Part shown: in pieces, positions 44,634 through 53,597 of the stretch
Layout: every line of letters starts with the position of its first letter
How positions within the stretch are numbered: the stretch's first letter is position 1
NCBI RefSeq assembly: GCF_001456955.1
Contig: NZ_KQ758470.1
Location: 411,905-475,904, forward strand
Direction: 5' to 3'
Length of the DNA: 64,000 nucleotides
Origin: Microbacterium enclense
GTDB taxonomy: Bacteria; Actinomycetota; Actinomycetes; Actinomycetales; Microbacteriaceae
Program-made: the position numbers and the translations under genes
The notes under the pieces: generated by a model
What the model saw: the letters and a program-made list of their open reading frames with translations, nothing else
The model's database searches: none
Told to the model about the DNA's origin: nothing

Positions 44634-45587
44634 GTGCTCTGGGACCAGCATGCCTGCGTCGAGCTCGTCGAGACGGCGGATCTCGCCGAGCTCGACCGCT
44701 ACCGAGCGGCCGGGGGCGGCCTCGTCTCGCTCAACGTCGGGTACGCGCCCCACGGGCCCGACGTCACGGCATCCCTCCTCCGCGCGTTCCGGTCGCAGGT
44801 GCGCGCGATCGACGGCCTCGCGCTCGCCGCATCCGTCGACGACGTCGATCGCATCGCGGCCGCCGGAGACACCGCGGTGGTGTTCGACCTCGAGGACTGC
44901 GCGCCTCTGGGCGGGGACCTGGATGCCGTGTCCACCCTCGTCGCCCAGGGCGTGCGCACGCTGGCTCCGACGTACAACTACGCCAACCGCGCGGGTTCGG
45001 GGTGCCTCGACACGACCGACGGAGGCCTCACCGCGTGGGGCCGCTCGCTCATCCGCGAGGTGAACCGCGTGGGCATGGTGCCCGACGGCTCGCACGTGGG
45101 CGCGCGCACGACGGTCGACATGTGCGCCGCGTCGACCCGCCCGGTCGTGTTCAGCCACTCGAACCTGCGCGCGGTGTGGGACCACCCGCGCAACATCACC
45201 GACGACCAGGCCCGCGCCGTCGCCGACACGGGGGGAGTGGTCGGCGTCACCGGCGTCGGCATCTTCCTCGGCCCGAACACCCCGACGCTCGAGGCCATGG
45301 TGCGGCACATCGAGTACGCCGTCGACCTCGTCGGCATCGACCACGTCGGCGTCAGCACCGACTTCTCGTTCGACTGGCAGACGTTCCGCGACGTCTTGGC
45401 GACGAGCCCCGAGCTGTACGACGCGAGCTACACCGCGTGGGGACCGGTCGAGTGGATGCCACCCGAGACCTTCATCGGCATCGGTGCGGCCCTCGCCGCC
45501 CGGGGCTGGCGTGACGGCGAGATCGCGGCGGTCGTCGGCGGGAACTTCCGTCGCGTCGCGGCCGAGAGCTGGCATCCCCTCGTCTGA
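44634..45587 (+). CDS. Membrane dipeptidase-family (M19) metallohydrolase
   Basis: 317 residues of the renal dipeptidase TIM barrel. It starts near the first metal strand (LWDQHACVELVE, with DQH replacing the common DGHND), then VVFDLEDCAPLGGDL (bridging Glu), GMVPDGSHVG, VVFSHSNLRAVWDHPRNITDD (His) and VGIDHVGVSTDF (Asp). It probably cleaves dipeptides, possibly D-amino acid containing. The start is GTG, 3 nt after trhO, so the two are co-translated. Confidence 0.9.
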   Translation: MLWDQHACVELVETADLAELDRYRAAGGGLVSLNVGYAPHGPDVTASLLRAFRSQVRAIDGLALAASVDDVDRIAAAGDTAVVFDLEDCAPLGGDLDAVSTLVAQGVRTLAPTYNYANRAGSGCLDTTDGGLTAWGRSLIREVNRVGMVPDGSHVGARTTVDMCAASTRPVVFSHSNLRAVWDHPRNITDDQARAVADTGGVVGVTGVGIFLGPNTPTLEAMVRHIEYAVDLVGIDHVGVSTDFSFDWQTFRDVLATSPELYDASYTAWGPVEWMPPETFIGIGAALAARGWRDGEIAAVVGGNFRRVAAESWHPLV

Positions 45588-45648
45588 GCGCCGGATGCCA
45601 CGCCGGAGGCGCTGAGCTGTGGCAGGCCTCTCTCGGTAGCCTCGACGC

Positions 45649-46152
45649 ATGACGACTTTCACCGACGGCGCCGTCCTGCGTCCCGCCCGCGCGGGGGATG
45701 AGACCGGCATCCTCGCCTGCATCCAGGCCCTCGCCGACTACGAGCGCGAACCGGATGCCGTCGACAACACCGCCGACATGATCGCCGAGACACTGTTCGG
45801 CGACGACCCCCGCGCGTTCGCATTCGTCGTGGAGGGCCCGGACGCCGAGATCCGCGCCATCGCGATCTGGTTCCTCACCTACTCGACCTGGACCGGTCGC
45901 CACGGCATCTGGCTCGAAGACCTCTACGTGCACGAGCAGTACCGCTCGAACGGGTACGGCGTCGCTCTGCTGGCCGCGCTCGCCGCTGAGTGCGTCGACC
46001 GCGGGTACTCGCGCCTGGAGTGGACGGTGCTCGACTGGAACGAGCCCGCGATCGGCTTCTACCGCGCCCTGGGCGCCGAGGCGATGGAGGAATGGACGAC
46101 GCGGCGGGTGACCGGGGAGGCATTGGCGGCGCTGGCGGCGCGCGGCGTCTGA
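45649..46152 (+). CDS. GNAT N-acetyltransferase (diamine acetyltransferase-like)
   Basis: 167 residues. The acetyl-CoA loop is LYVHEQYRSNGYGVALLAAL (Q/RxxGxG/A type), preceded by GIWLEDLYV and followed by LEWTVLDWNEPAIGFYRALGAE, which is typical of SSAT-type polyamine or thialysine acetyltransferases. ATG 45649 is 6 nt after TAGCCT (45637-45642), leaderless. The substrate is not determinable. Confidence 0.9.
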   Translation: MTTFTDGAVLRPARAGDETGILACIQALADYEREPDAVDNTADMIAETLFGDDPRAFAFVVEGPDAEIRAIAIWFLTYSTWTGRHGIWLEDLYVHEQYRSNGYGVALLAALAAECVDRGYSRLEWTVLDWNEPAIGFYRALGAEAMEEWTTRRVTGEALAALAARGV

Positions 46153-46287
46153 GACCCCTTGCGCGCCGGCGCCGAGTTCGGCGCTCGCTGCTTTTCATCG
46201 GTGTGGCGTGGGCGACCGTTGCGCGCCCTGCCGGCGATGGCGATGAGCGCCCCGCCGGTGATGGGGGAATGGGCCGACAGGAACGGA

Positions 46288-46319
46288 GCCGGCCGCGCGC
46301 TCGATGAGTGACGGCCGGC
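46288..46319 (-). terminator. Probable terminator of the RCC1-repeat gene
   Basis: An 8-bp GCCGGCCG/CGGCCGGC stem (46288-46295 with 46312-46319) lies 35 bases downstream of the stop on the minus strand. Confidence 0.5.
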
Positions 46320-46353
46320 CCCGGCTGTGCAATCCGGGTATCCCGATGTTCGC

Positions 46354-47877
46354 TTACTTGAGGGTGAAGATGGTGGCGTTGCCGGAACCGGGGCAGGGGA
46401 GGCCGCCGGTGGGGCTGGGTGGAGTCCAGGCGCTCGGTGCCGTGCGGTTCGTCGTTGTCCCGTCGTTGAATTCCCGGGACCCGTTGCGTCCCCACGCGAC
46501 AAAGCCCCCGGAGGAGAGTTGGGCGAACGCGCTCGACAGGGTCGTAGCGATCTTGGTGGCGTTCGTGATGCCCGACACGGCGACGGGTGTGCTGCTGTCG
46601 GAGGTGGAGCCGTTTCCGAGCATTCCGGTGCCGCCTTTACCCCACGCGCGCAGTTCGCCGGTGGAGAGGCGGGCGATAGCGCCACCGCTGTAGCCGCATA
46701 CTTGCACGGCGTTGCTGATGCCAGAGACGGTGATGGGGCTTGCTGGACCGGTCGTACTGCCGCTTTGGCCGTCGCCTCGCTCGCCGCTAGAGCCCAAACC
46801 CCAGGTCTGTATTTGACCACTCTGCAAGAGGACGTACGGCGTGTAGTCGGCGCACGAGATCCGGATAGCGGTGTTGATGCCCGGTACGGCGACGGGCAGG
46901 CTTTGACTCTTGTTGCCGCCGTTGCCGTTTCCTCCGTAGGCGCCGTAGCCCCACGAGCGCACTTCGCCGGTGGAGAGCAGCGCCCAACCATTGGCGGCGC
47001 CGGCAACGATCTGGGTGGCGTTGGTGATGTTCTGCACGGTGACGGGGGTGGAGCTGCTCGCAGTCGTGCCATTACCGAGTTGGCCGAAGTTATTCAATCC
47101 CCAAGAGCGAATTCCACCGTTGCTCAGTCGGGCCATGGCGGTCTGGCCCCCCGCGCAGATCTCGACAACACCCGTGAGCCCCGGAACCTTGGCCCAGGTG
47201 GTGCGGCTGGTTGTTGTGCCGTCGCCGAGTTGCCCATAGCTGTTCGTGCCCACGCCCCAGACGGTGCCGTCTTGCAGAAGGGCCAGAGTGAAGGCGCTCA
47301 CACCCGAGCCGCTGCCCTGGGCCAGCGAAACGATGGGCGAGGGGAATGACATCAGCAATTGCTCAGGCGGAGAAATCGCGCGGCTAGTGGACCCGGTCCC
47401 GGCCCCGCCGTTGCCAGTCGGGGTTCCCGAGCCGGTGCCGATTCCGTTCGGTCCGCCGGCGAGGGCATTGGCGCCGAGGACGGTGAGGCCTGCCGAGGTG
47501 TTGCCGCCGCTGGTGGCGGCGGTGATGGTGAGGGTGCTGCCGGGGGTGGCCCAGTTGTCTGTGGTGGTCATCGTCGAGGCGGCGGTGCCGTTGCTGATGG
47601 TGGGGGTGGCGGGGGAGAAGCTCACCCCGCTGGGCCCGATCAGGGAGACGGCTCCGCTGGGGGCGGGTTGGCCGTTGTTGTCGGTGACGGTGATGGTGAC
47701 GGGGGTGTTTCCGGCGGCGGGTGCTTGCATGTTCGGTGTCGACACGGTCAGGGTCTGCGCGCCGGTGCTGGCGAAGGCGGGGCTGGTGGCCGTCATGGCG
47801 ATGGCGGGGACGGCGAAGGCGGTGGTGGCCAGGACGGTGCGTCGGGTGGGGCCTGCCTGGGCGGTGCGAGTGTCCAT
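46354..47877 (-). CDS. Secreted RCC1-repeat beta-propeller protein
   Basis: 507 residues. The N-terminus has a twin-arginine-like signal (PTRRTVLATTAFAVPAIAM, cleavage after about residue 36). An Ig/Big-like domain (about 40-125, TVSTPNMQAPAAGNTPVTIT) and a Gly/Thr linker follow. Residues 175-500 form about six RCC1 repeats with units such as LQDGTVWGVGTNSYGQLGDG and LSNGGIRSWGLNNFGQLGNG. Such propellers bind proteins or glycans; the role here is unknown. No cell-wall anchor is visible. Start ATG has GAAGGA 6 nt upstream. Codon use is slightly less GC-biased than neighbours, which hints at transfer. Confidence 0.9.
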   Translation of the reverse strand: MDTRTAQAGPTRRTVLATTAFAVPAIAMTATSPAFASTGAQTLTVSTPNMQAPAAGNTPVTITVTDNNGQPAPSGAVSLIGPSGVSFSPATPTISNGTAASTMTTTDNWATPGSTLTITAATSGGNTSAGLTVLGANALAGGPNGIGTGSGTPTGNGGAGTGSTSRAISPPEQLLMSFPSPIVSLAQGSGSGVSAFTLALLQDGTVWGVGTNSYGQLGDGTTTSRTTWAKVPGLTGVVEICAGGQTAMARLSNGGIRSWGLNNFGQLGNGTTASSSTPVTVQNITNATQIVAGAANGWALLSTGEVRSWGYGAYGGNGNGGNKSQSLPVAVPGINTAIRISCADYTPYVLLQSGQIQTWGLGSSGERGDGQSGSTTGPASPITVSGISNAVQVCGYSGGAIARLSTGELRAWGKGGTGMLGNGSTSDSSTPVAVSGITNATKIATTLSSAFAQLSSGGFVAWGRNGSREFNDGTTTNRTAPSAWTPPSPTGGLPCPGSGNATIFTLK

Positions 47878-48178
47878 GTGTGGTCCTTCGGGTCGCGGGA
47901 CGGCACAGAGAAATGCTCGAGTGAACCATGCCCTCACCCCACGTCGCGGTCATGCGACCGCGGGCCACTCGGCGCGAGGTGAAACGGTGTTCGGTGCGCA
48001 CCGGCGGGCCTTCTGATCACCGCGATAGGGGACCCCTGCCTTCATCTCACCCGGTGCATCACCCGGGCTGTTCACTCCGGTGGCATGCAAGCGTGCTGGT
48101 GACGGGCGGGAGCACCGTGCCGACGAGGGGAGTCCGCCTGCGACCCGGAAGACGACGAGGCAGTCTTTCGACAGCCCT
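47878..48178. other. Intergenic region upstream of the RCC1 gene
   Basis: About 300 bases. A 7-bp hairpin CGCGGTC-ATGC-GACCGCG lies at 47945-47962. No gene was recognised. It must hold the RCC1 promoter and the 3' flank of the FAD oxidoreductase gene, but I cannot place a convincing -10. Confidence 0.4.
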
Positions 48179-49414
48179 TCACCGCGCGAGGTCCGCCAGC
48201 ACCGCCTCCGCCGCCCGCTGCCCCGACACCAGCGCGCCCTGGATCGACGCGGTGTCGCGGTGATCGCCGGCGACGTAGCGTCCGTCGCCGAGCCGCACCG
48301 AGCGCCGCAACCGCAGCGGCGCATTCTGTGCGGGGAGGGCGCCGGCGACGTCGTCGCATCGCAGCAGGCGCCACGGACGGGTGTCGGCATCCCAGATGTC
48401 GGCGAGCTGGTGCCGGATGCCGTCCTCCGATGCCTCCGACGGCATCACGCACGTCGCCTGGATGAGGTGCTGCCCGCGAGGAGCGTAGGTGGGCGCGGTG
48501 TTCGTCATGACGGCGGTGTTGACGATCGGCCCCTGCCGGCGCCCGTCGACGCGGAGCGCCGCGTCGCGCGAAGGCGCCGCAGGGGCGGCGAACCACCACG
48601 TCTGCAGACCGCGGGGACGGGGGAGCGGCACATCGAGCGAGGGGTCGAGGCCCGTCGCGATGACCACGGCCCGGGCGGTCATGGCATCCCGGCCCTCGAT
48701 GCCCACGTGCCAGCCGCGGGCGCGGTCGCGTGTCGAGACCACGCGGTGCCCGAGACGGATCCCGACCCCGGCCCGACGGGCGGTGTCGGCGAGCTGTGCG
48801 GGAAGCGCCCCGATGCCGGCGGCCGGGACGCCCGGTCGCCCGAGCGCGAAGCTGCGGACGAGGAGGCGGACGAAGGCGTCGGAGGTCTGCTGTCGATCGT
48901 CGGCGAGCACGCCCGCGAGGAACGGCTCGAGCACCGCCTCCCGCAGCGGTCCCCGTACGCCGGCGCGATCCCACGTCTCGTCCAGCGCGCGGTCGGGGCC
49001 GACCTTCGCAGCACGCGCGGAAAGGACCGTGGGCGCCGCCCATCGGGCGAGCGCAGGGAGATCCGCGGGCCGCACGAGCCCGCTCCGCAGCGTCTCGGGG
49101 ACCGACAGCGGATGCCGCAGAGGGTGCGCGAGTCGCACGAGTCGGTCGTCGAGCCGCACACCGACGGCCACCGGGAAGCGTCGCAGCGCGAGCGCGTCGA
49201 TGTCGACCCACCGCTGAACGGCCGGATACGCGGGGTTCAGCACGTGGAAACCCCGATCGAGGCGGAACCCGTCGACGACGTCGGTGCGCTCGCGCCCACC
49301 CACGGTGTCGTCCGCCTCGAGGACGACGACGTCACGGCCGGCCTCGGCGAGCCGCGTCGCGCAGCGAAGCCCCGCCAGCCCCGCGCCGACAACGATGACG
49401 TCGTATCCGCTCAT
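48179..49414 (-). CDS. FAD-dependent oxidoreductase (amine oxidase / phytoene desaturase-like)
   Basis: 411 residues. The FAD-binding Rossmann motif VIVVGAGLAGLRCATRLAEAG and the following VVVLEADDTVGGR-ERTD are diagnostic. The C-terminal FAD motif appears as RYVAGDHRDTASIQGALVSGQRAAEAV. The family covers amine oxidases, protoporphyrinogen and carotenoid oxidases; the substrate is unknown. ATG at 49414 follows TAGGCT by 6 nt (leaderless), and GCAAGCCC lies 24 nt further upstream. Confidence 0.9.
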   Translation of the reverse strand: MSGYDVIVVGAGLAGLRCATRLAEAGRDVVVLEADDTVGGRERTDVVDGFRLDRGFHVLNPAYPAVQRWVDIDALALRRFPVAVGVRLDDRLVRLAHPLRHPLSVPETLRSGLVRPADLPALARWAAPTVLSARAAKVGPDRALDETWDRAGVRGPLREAVLEPFLAGVLADDRQQTSDAFVRLLVRSFALGRPGVPAAGIGALPAQLADTARRAGVGIRLGHRVVSTRDRARGWHVGIEGRDAMTARAVVIATGLDPSLDVPLPRPRGLQTWWFAAPAAPSRDAALRVDGRRQGPIVNTAVMTNTAPTYAPRGQHLIQATCVMPSEASEDGIRHQLADIWDADTRPWRLLRCDDVAGALPAQNAPLRLRRSVRLGDGRYVAGDHRDTASIQGALVSGQRAAEAVLADLAR

Positions 49415-49420
49415 CCCGCG

Positions 49421-49458
49421 AGCCTAGGCACCACCGCCCCGTGATCCCCGGGGCTTGC
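49421..49458 (-). promoter_or_regulatory. Composite promoter: GCAAGCCC-N24-TAGGCT of the FAD oxidoreductase
   Basis: On the minus strand GCAAGCCC (49458-49451), 24 nt, TAGGCT (49426-49421), 6 nt, ATG at 49414. Confidence 0.6.
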
Positions 49459-49558
49459 GCGTCCCGTGTCCGCGACCGCCGAGTCGGCCCCGCGTGCACC
49501 GATGGTTCGACGGATCCTGCGTCACCGGACGTTTACCTCGCGGAGTCAGGATGTTCCC

Positions 49559-49957
49559 ATGGCATCCGTCACGATCCTCTTCGTCTGCGTCCACAACGCC
49601 GGACGCTCGCAGATGGCCGCCGGCTACGCCCGGGCGCTCGGCGGCGACCGCGTCACGGTGCTCTCGGGCGGCAGCGCCCCCGGCGCGGCGCTCAACCCGA
49701 TGGCGGTGGCCGCGATGGCCGAGGAGGGCATCGACATCAGCGCCGAGGTGCCGCAGCTGCTGCTCACCGACGACGTGAAGGCGTCCGACGCCGTCATCAC
49801 GATGGGCTGCGGCGATGCGTGCCCCATCTTCCCCGGCAAGAGGTACGAGGACTGGGAGCTCACCGACCCGGCGGGCAAGGGGCTCGATGAAGTGCGCCCG
49901 ATCCGCGACGACATCAAGGGTCGCGTCACACGCCTGCTCGACGACCTGTTGGCATGA
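49559..49957 (+). CDS. arsC: Arsenate reductase, low-molecular-weight phosphatase type
   Basis: 132 residues of the LMW-PTP fold. The catalytic P-loop is CVHNAGRSQMAAG (Cys about 10). The second cysteine pair lies in TMGCGDACPIFPGKRYEDWEL, followed by the general acid region TDPAGKGLDEVRPIRDDI. This pattern fits thioredoxin- or mycothiol-linked arsenate reductases. No arsR or arsenite exporter is adjacent. The start at ATG 49559 is set by the family N-terminus; no strong ribosome binding site is present. Confidence 0.9.
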   Translation: MASVTILFVCVHNAGRSQMAAGYARALGGDRVTVLSGGSAPGAALNPMAVAAMAEEGIDISAEVPQLLLTDDVKASDAVITMGCGDACPIFPGKRYEDWELTDPAGKGLDEVRPIRDDIKGRVTRLLDDLLA

Positions 49958-49963
49958 CGAAGG

Positions 49964-49990
49964 GCCGGATGCCGTGGCATCCGGGCCCCG
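49964..49990. terminator. Bidirectional terminator between arsC and msrA
   Basis: GGGCCGGATGCC (49964-49975) pairs with 49978-49990 with one bulged base and a 2-nt loop, between convergent genes. Confidence 0.75.
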
Positions 49991-49998
49991 GAAACGAC

Positions 49999-50553
49999 TT
50001 ACGCCGACGCTTCCTCGCGCTTGGGCAGCACCCAGCCGGGGCGCACGAAGTGGCACGTGTAGCCGTTCGGAATGCGCACGAGGTAGTCCTGGTGCTCGGG
50101 CTCGGCCTCCCAGAACGCAGCCTCGGGCTCGATCGTCGTCACCGCCTTGGCGGGCCAGATGCCCGACGCGTCGACGTCGGCGATGGTGTCGCGGGCCACC
50201 TTCTCCTGCTCGGGGGAGAGCGGGAAGATCGCGGAGCGGTAGCTCGTGCCGATGTCGTTGCCCTGACGGTTCAGGGTCGACGGGTCGTGGATCTGGAAGA
50301 AGAACGCCAGGATGTCGCGGTACGACGTCTGCGTCGGGTCGAAGACGATCTCGACGGCCTCCGCGTGACCGGGGTGATTGCGGTAGGTCGCGTGATCGTT
50401 CTGACCGCCGGTGTAGCCGACGCGCGTGTCGAGCACGCCGGGCTGACGGCGGATGAGGTCCTCGACGCCCCAGAAGCATCCGCCCGCGAGGACGGCGGTC
50501 TCGGTGCCGGGGCGACGGGTGATCTCGCCGGTGTCGGTGGGTCCGCTGGTCAT
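49999..50553 (-). CDS. msrA: Peptide methionine-S-sulfoxide reductase
   Basis: 184 residues. Catalytic Cys in [21 protein letters not shown], followed by [28 protein letters not shown], all canonical. Reduces the S epimer of methionine sulfoxide. ATG 50553 has AAGGAG 7 nt upstream. It follows msrB in the same operon (38 bp gap). Confidence 0.97.
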   Translation of the reverse strand: MTSGPTDTGEITRRPGTETAVLAGGCFWGVEDLIRRQPGVLDTRVGYTGGQNDHATYRNHPGHAEAVEIVFDPTQTSYRDILAFFFQIHDPSTLNRQGNDIGTSYRSAIFPLSPEQEKVARDTIADVDASGIWPAKAVTTIEPEAAFWEAEPEHQDYLVRIPNGYTCHFVRPGWVLPKREEASA

Positions 50554-50591
50554 GCTGTTGCTCCTTTTGCGGTCGCGGAAAGGGAAGAGGT

Positions 50592-51050
50592 TCATGAGGC
50601 GCGCGTCTCGCGGAAGAGGCTCAGGTACGCGCCGTAGCCCTGTGCCTCCAGCTCGCTGACGGGCACGAAACGCAGTGCGGCCGAGTTCATGCAGTATCTC
50701 AGCCCACCGGCCTGGCGGGGGCCGTCGTCGAAGACGTGCCCGAGGTGGCTGTCGGCGCCGGCGGAACGCACCTCCGTGCGCGTCATCCAGAGCGTCCGGT
50801 CGGTCTTCTCCACGACCGCGGCGTCGTCGATCGGCTTGGTGAAGCTCGGCCAGCCCGAGCCGCTCTCGAATTTGTCGGTCGAGGAGAACAGCGGCTGTCC
50901 CGACACGACATCGACGTAGATGCCGTCCTCGTGGTTGTCCCAGTACTCGTTGCGGAACGGCGGTTCGGTCGCGTCGTCCTGCGTGACGGCGAACTGGCGG
51001 TCGGTGAGGCGGCTGAGTGCCTCCGACGTCTTCCGGTACTCCGTGCTCAC
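50592..51050 (-). CDS. msrB: Peptide methionine-R-sulfoxide reductase
   Basis: 152 residues. Catalytic Cys in [21 protein letters not shown]; substrate region [12 protein letters not shown] and [13 protein letters not shown]. The two CxxC zinc motifs of many MsrB enzymes are absent, as in a known non-zinc subgroup. Reduces the R epimer, complementing MsrA. The start is GTG 51050; GAGGAT (minus 51063-51058) lies 7 nt upstream, leaderless. Confidence 0.96.
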   Translation of the reverse strand: MSTEYRKTSEALSRLTDRQFAVTQDDATEPPFRNEYWDNHEDGIYVDVVSGQPLFSSTDKFESGSGWPSFTKPIDDAAVVEKTDRTLWMTRTEVRSAGADSHLGHVFDDGPRQAGGLRYCMNSAALRFVPVSELEAQGYGAYLSLFRETRAS

Positions 51051-51176
51051 GGTTCGTATCCTCTCGTCATGACGACCTGTGGCGGGCGTCCTTCAAGAGA
51101 ACGCTTCTGCCGCCGCTTTTGGTCCCTCGGGGCTGGGAGCGCGCTGTGAGTTCGCGGTCGACCCCGGATGCCGAGG

Positions 51177-51214
51177 GCAAGCCCCGGCCGTCGCGAAGGG
51201 GCCGCTACTAGCGT
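51177..51214 (+). promoter_or_regulatory. Composite promoter: GCAAGCCC-N24-TAGCGT of the SDR gene
   Basis: GCAAGCCC at 51177-51184, 24 nt, TAGCGT at 51209-51214. Transcription would start near 51221, leaving a 20-nt leader with GGAGGA at 51231-51236. Confidence 0.6.
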
Positions 51215-51240
51215 GGCGTCTTCGACCCCTGGAGGATGCC

Positions 51241-52068
51241 ATGACCCGCACCATCGTCATCACCGGCGCCAGCGACGGCATCGGTGCCGCGTCGGCGAAG
51301 CAGCTCGCCCAGCTCGGCGAGGAGGTGGTCGTCGTCGGCCGCAACCCGGAGAAGACCGCGCGCGTCGCGCGCGCCCTCGGGGTGGAGTCGTTCGTCGCGG
51401 ATTTCAGCGATCTGGCGCAGGTGCGGGGGCTCGCGGCATCCCTGTTGGAGAAGTATCCGCGCATCGACGTGCTCGCCAACAACGCCGGCGGGATCTTCGG
51501 GGAGCGCACGGTCACCGACGACGGCTACGAGCTGACGTTCCAGGTGAACCACCTCGCCCCCTACCTGCTCACCAACCTGCTGCTCGAGCGGCTCATCGAA
51601 TCGAACGCCTCGGTGATCCAGACCTCGAGCGCCGCAGCGAAGCTCTTCCCTCGTTTCGACATCGACGACCTGCAGGGCGAGCGCCGCTACTCCTCGACCG
51701 CGGCCTACGGCAACGCGAAGCTCGCCAACGTCCTGTTCACCAAGGAACTCCACCGCCGGTTCGGCGACCGGGGTCTGTCGGCCGTCGCCTTCCACCCGGG
51801 TGTGATCGCGTCGAGCTTCGGATCGACGTCGAACGGACCGTGGAAGTGGATGTACAGCGGGCCGCTCGCGCAGCGCCTCATGACCTCCACCTCGGTGGGC
51901 GGTGCACGCCTCACCTGGCTCGCCCTCGGCAAGCCCGGCGTCGACTGGCAGCCGGGCGGCTTCTACGCGAACAACAAGCCCGCGAAGACGAACCGGCTCG
52001 CCGACGACCCGGTCGTCGCGCGTCAGCTGTGGGAGCGCAGCGCGCTGCTCTCCGGCCTCGACGGCTGA
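51241..52068 (+). CDS. Short-chain dehydrogenase/reductase (retinol dehydrogenase-like)
   Basis: 275 residues of classical SDR type: cofactor motif TGASDGIGAASAKQLAQLG, NNAGG, catalytic Ser in VIQTSSAA and Y-x-x-x-K in STAAYGNAKLANVLF. The arginine after the second strand (VVGRNPEKT) favours NADPH. Similar to dehydrogenases acting on lipophilic alcohols/aldehydes; the substrate is unknown. Driven by a GCAAGCCC-type promoter and a strong ribosome binding site 4 nt before ATG. Confidence 0.92.
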   Translation: MTRTIVITGASDGIGAASAKQLAQLGEEVVVVGRNPEKTARVARALGVESFVADFSDLAQVRGLAASLLEKYPRIDVLANNAGGIFGERTVTDDGYELTFQVNHLAPYLLTNLLLERLIESNASVIQTSSAAAKLFPRFDIDDLQGERRYSSTAAYGNAKLANVLFTKELHRRFGDRGLSAVAFHPGVIASSFGSTSNGPWKWMYSGPLAQRLMTSTSVGGARLTWLALGKPGVDWQPGGFYANNKPAKTNRLADDPVVARQLWERSALLSGLDG

Positions 52069-52094
52069 CGTCGGCGAAGAGGGTGCCGCGTCTT

Positions 52095-52406
52095 TCAGCG
52101 CGCGCCCGCCCGCGGCGGGCTCACCTTCCATCCGAAACGCTCGAGCGCGGCGTGCAACCGTCGCGCCTGCGCCCAGGCGACCTCGCCCGAGACGTCGGAG
52201 TAGACGTCGATCGCGAACGGCGGCGGGTCGGCGAACTTGGGGATCTCCACCTCGGCCCAGGCGTGCGGAGCGAGCCACACCCGCGGGCGGGCGGTGCCGG
52301 CATCCTCGACTCCGCCGTCGGCGGCGAAGGCGATCGCGTCGAGGGCGTCGATCTTCGTGATCGGCATGTTCACCACGAGGGTGACCGCGTGCAGCTGTCC
52401 TGTCAT
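52095..52406 (-). CDS. Hypothetical protein
   Basis: 103 soluble residues, no recognised domain. The first half looks beta-rich (LHAVTLVVNMPITKIDALDA, VWLAPHAWAEVEIPKF), the C-terminus is a helix (GEVAWAQARRLHAALERFGW). ATG 52406 has GGGAGGA 6 nt upstream. Convergent with the SDR gene; only 26 bp separate the stops. Confidence 0.72.
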   Translation of the reverse strand: MTGQLHAVTLVVNMPITKIDALDAIAFAADGGVEDAGTARPRVWLAPHAWAEVEIPKFADPPPFAIDVYSDVSGEVAWAQARRLHAALERFGWKVSPPRAGAR

Positions 52407-52586
52407 GGCGTTCCTCCCTTTCCTCATCCTCACACGGGGTTCGAGCGCGCGGACCGCGCAGACGAAACTGCCGTGGCGGATCGTGGACCACGACGCATAG
52501 CTCGCGCACAGGATCGGCCAGGCCGCGGGCAGGGTGCCTCCCGCACACTCGTGCCATCGAGATCACCCCGACCACCGGAGACGACC

Positions 52587-53579
52587 ATGAGCAGGATTCC
52601 CGAAACCCAGATGACCCCCGACGGTCCCGCCTACGAGGGACGGTTGCTCGATCGGGCCGACGAGCCGGTCGTCGATCAGGGCGCCCCGTTCGATATCCGC
52701 ACCCTCGTCTCGCGCCGCGGCATCCTGGGCCTGCTCACCCTCAGCGCCGGAGCGGTCACCCTGGCCGCCTGCACCCCGGCTGCGACCGGAACGACAGCGA
52801 CGGCGACGCCCACCGCAACACCGTCCGCGAGCCCGAGCCCGAGCCCGAGTGCGACCGCATCCGCCACCCCCGCCGCTTCGGCGACGACCGCCGCCGCCGC
52901 CCTGCCCGCCGGCGAGATCCCCGACGAGACCGCCGGTCCCTACCCGGGCGACGGCTCCAACGGCGCCGACGTGCTCGAGCGGTCCGGCATCGTCCGCAGC
53001 GACCTCCGCTCGAGCCTCGACGGTGGTGCGACGGCCGCGGGTGTGCCCATGACTCTGAACCTCACGGTCTACGACACGGCGAACGGTGACGTGCCCTTCG
53101 CCGGAGCCGCCGTGTACGTCTGGCACTGCGACGTCCAGGGACGCTACTCGATGTACTCCTCGGGCATCGAGAACGAGACGTACCTGCGAGGTGTGCAGGT
53201 CGTCGGCGCCGACGGCGTGGTGTCTTTCACGTCGATCTTCCCGGGCTGCTACGACGGTCGCTGGCCCCACATCCACTTCGAGGTGTATCCGAACGTGGAT
53301 GCCATCACCGACGCGTCCAACGCGATCGCGACCTCGCAGGTCGCGCTGCCGCAGGCCGCGTGCGAGATCGTGTACGCCGATCCGGTGTACCCCTCGTCGG
53401 CATCCAATCTCTCCCGCGTCTCGCTCGACAGCGACAACGTCTTCGGCGACGACGGGGGAGCGCTCGAGCTCGCCACCACGTCCGGCGACAACGCCGCCGG
53501 TTGGACCGTCTCGCTCGGCGTCCGCGTCGACACCGCCACCACCCCGACCGCGGGCGCCGCGCCCGGCCGACGCGGCTGA
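52587..53579 (+). CDS. Twin-arginine lipoprotein with intradiol dioxygenase fold
   Basis: 330 residues. Signal with RR at 43-44 (VSRRGILGLLTLSAGAVTLAAC); Cys 62 is the probable lipid-modified residue. Residues 63-112 are a Ser/Thr/Ala/Pro linker. The dioxygenase core follows (IPDETAGPYPGDGSNG ... AAVYVWHCDVQGRYSMYS ... GCYDGRWPHIHFEVY), with Tyr and His residues positioned as the Fe(III) ligands of intradiol enzymes. It acts outside the membrane, so it may oxidise catechols in the envelope or environment. GGAG about 8 nt before ATG. tatA follows 18 bp later. Confidence 0.9.
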   Translation: MSRIPETQMTPDGPAYEGRLLDRADEPVVDQGAPFDIRTLVSRRGILGLLTLSAGAVTLAACTPAATGTTATATPTATPSASPSPSPSATASATPAASATTAAAALPAGEIPDETAGPYPGDGSNGADVLERSGIVRSDLRSSLDGGATAAGVPMTLNLTVYDTANGDVPFAGAAVYVWHCDVQGRYSMYSSGIENETYLRGVQVVGADGVVSFTSIFPGCYDGRWPHIHFEVYPNVDAITDASNAIATSQVALPQAACEIVYADPVYPSSASNLSRVSLDSDNVFGDDGGALELATTSGDNAAGWTVSLGVRVDTATTPTAGAAPGRRG

Positions 53580-53597
53580 CCGGGAGGGACTCCTCTC

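Noticed and set aside
51929..51936. Another exact GCAAGCCC inside the SDR gene
   Set aside because: Coding position, with no NANNNT at 24 nt; treated as chance occurrence.
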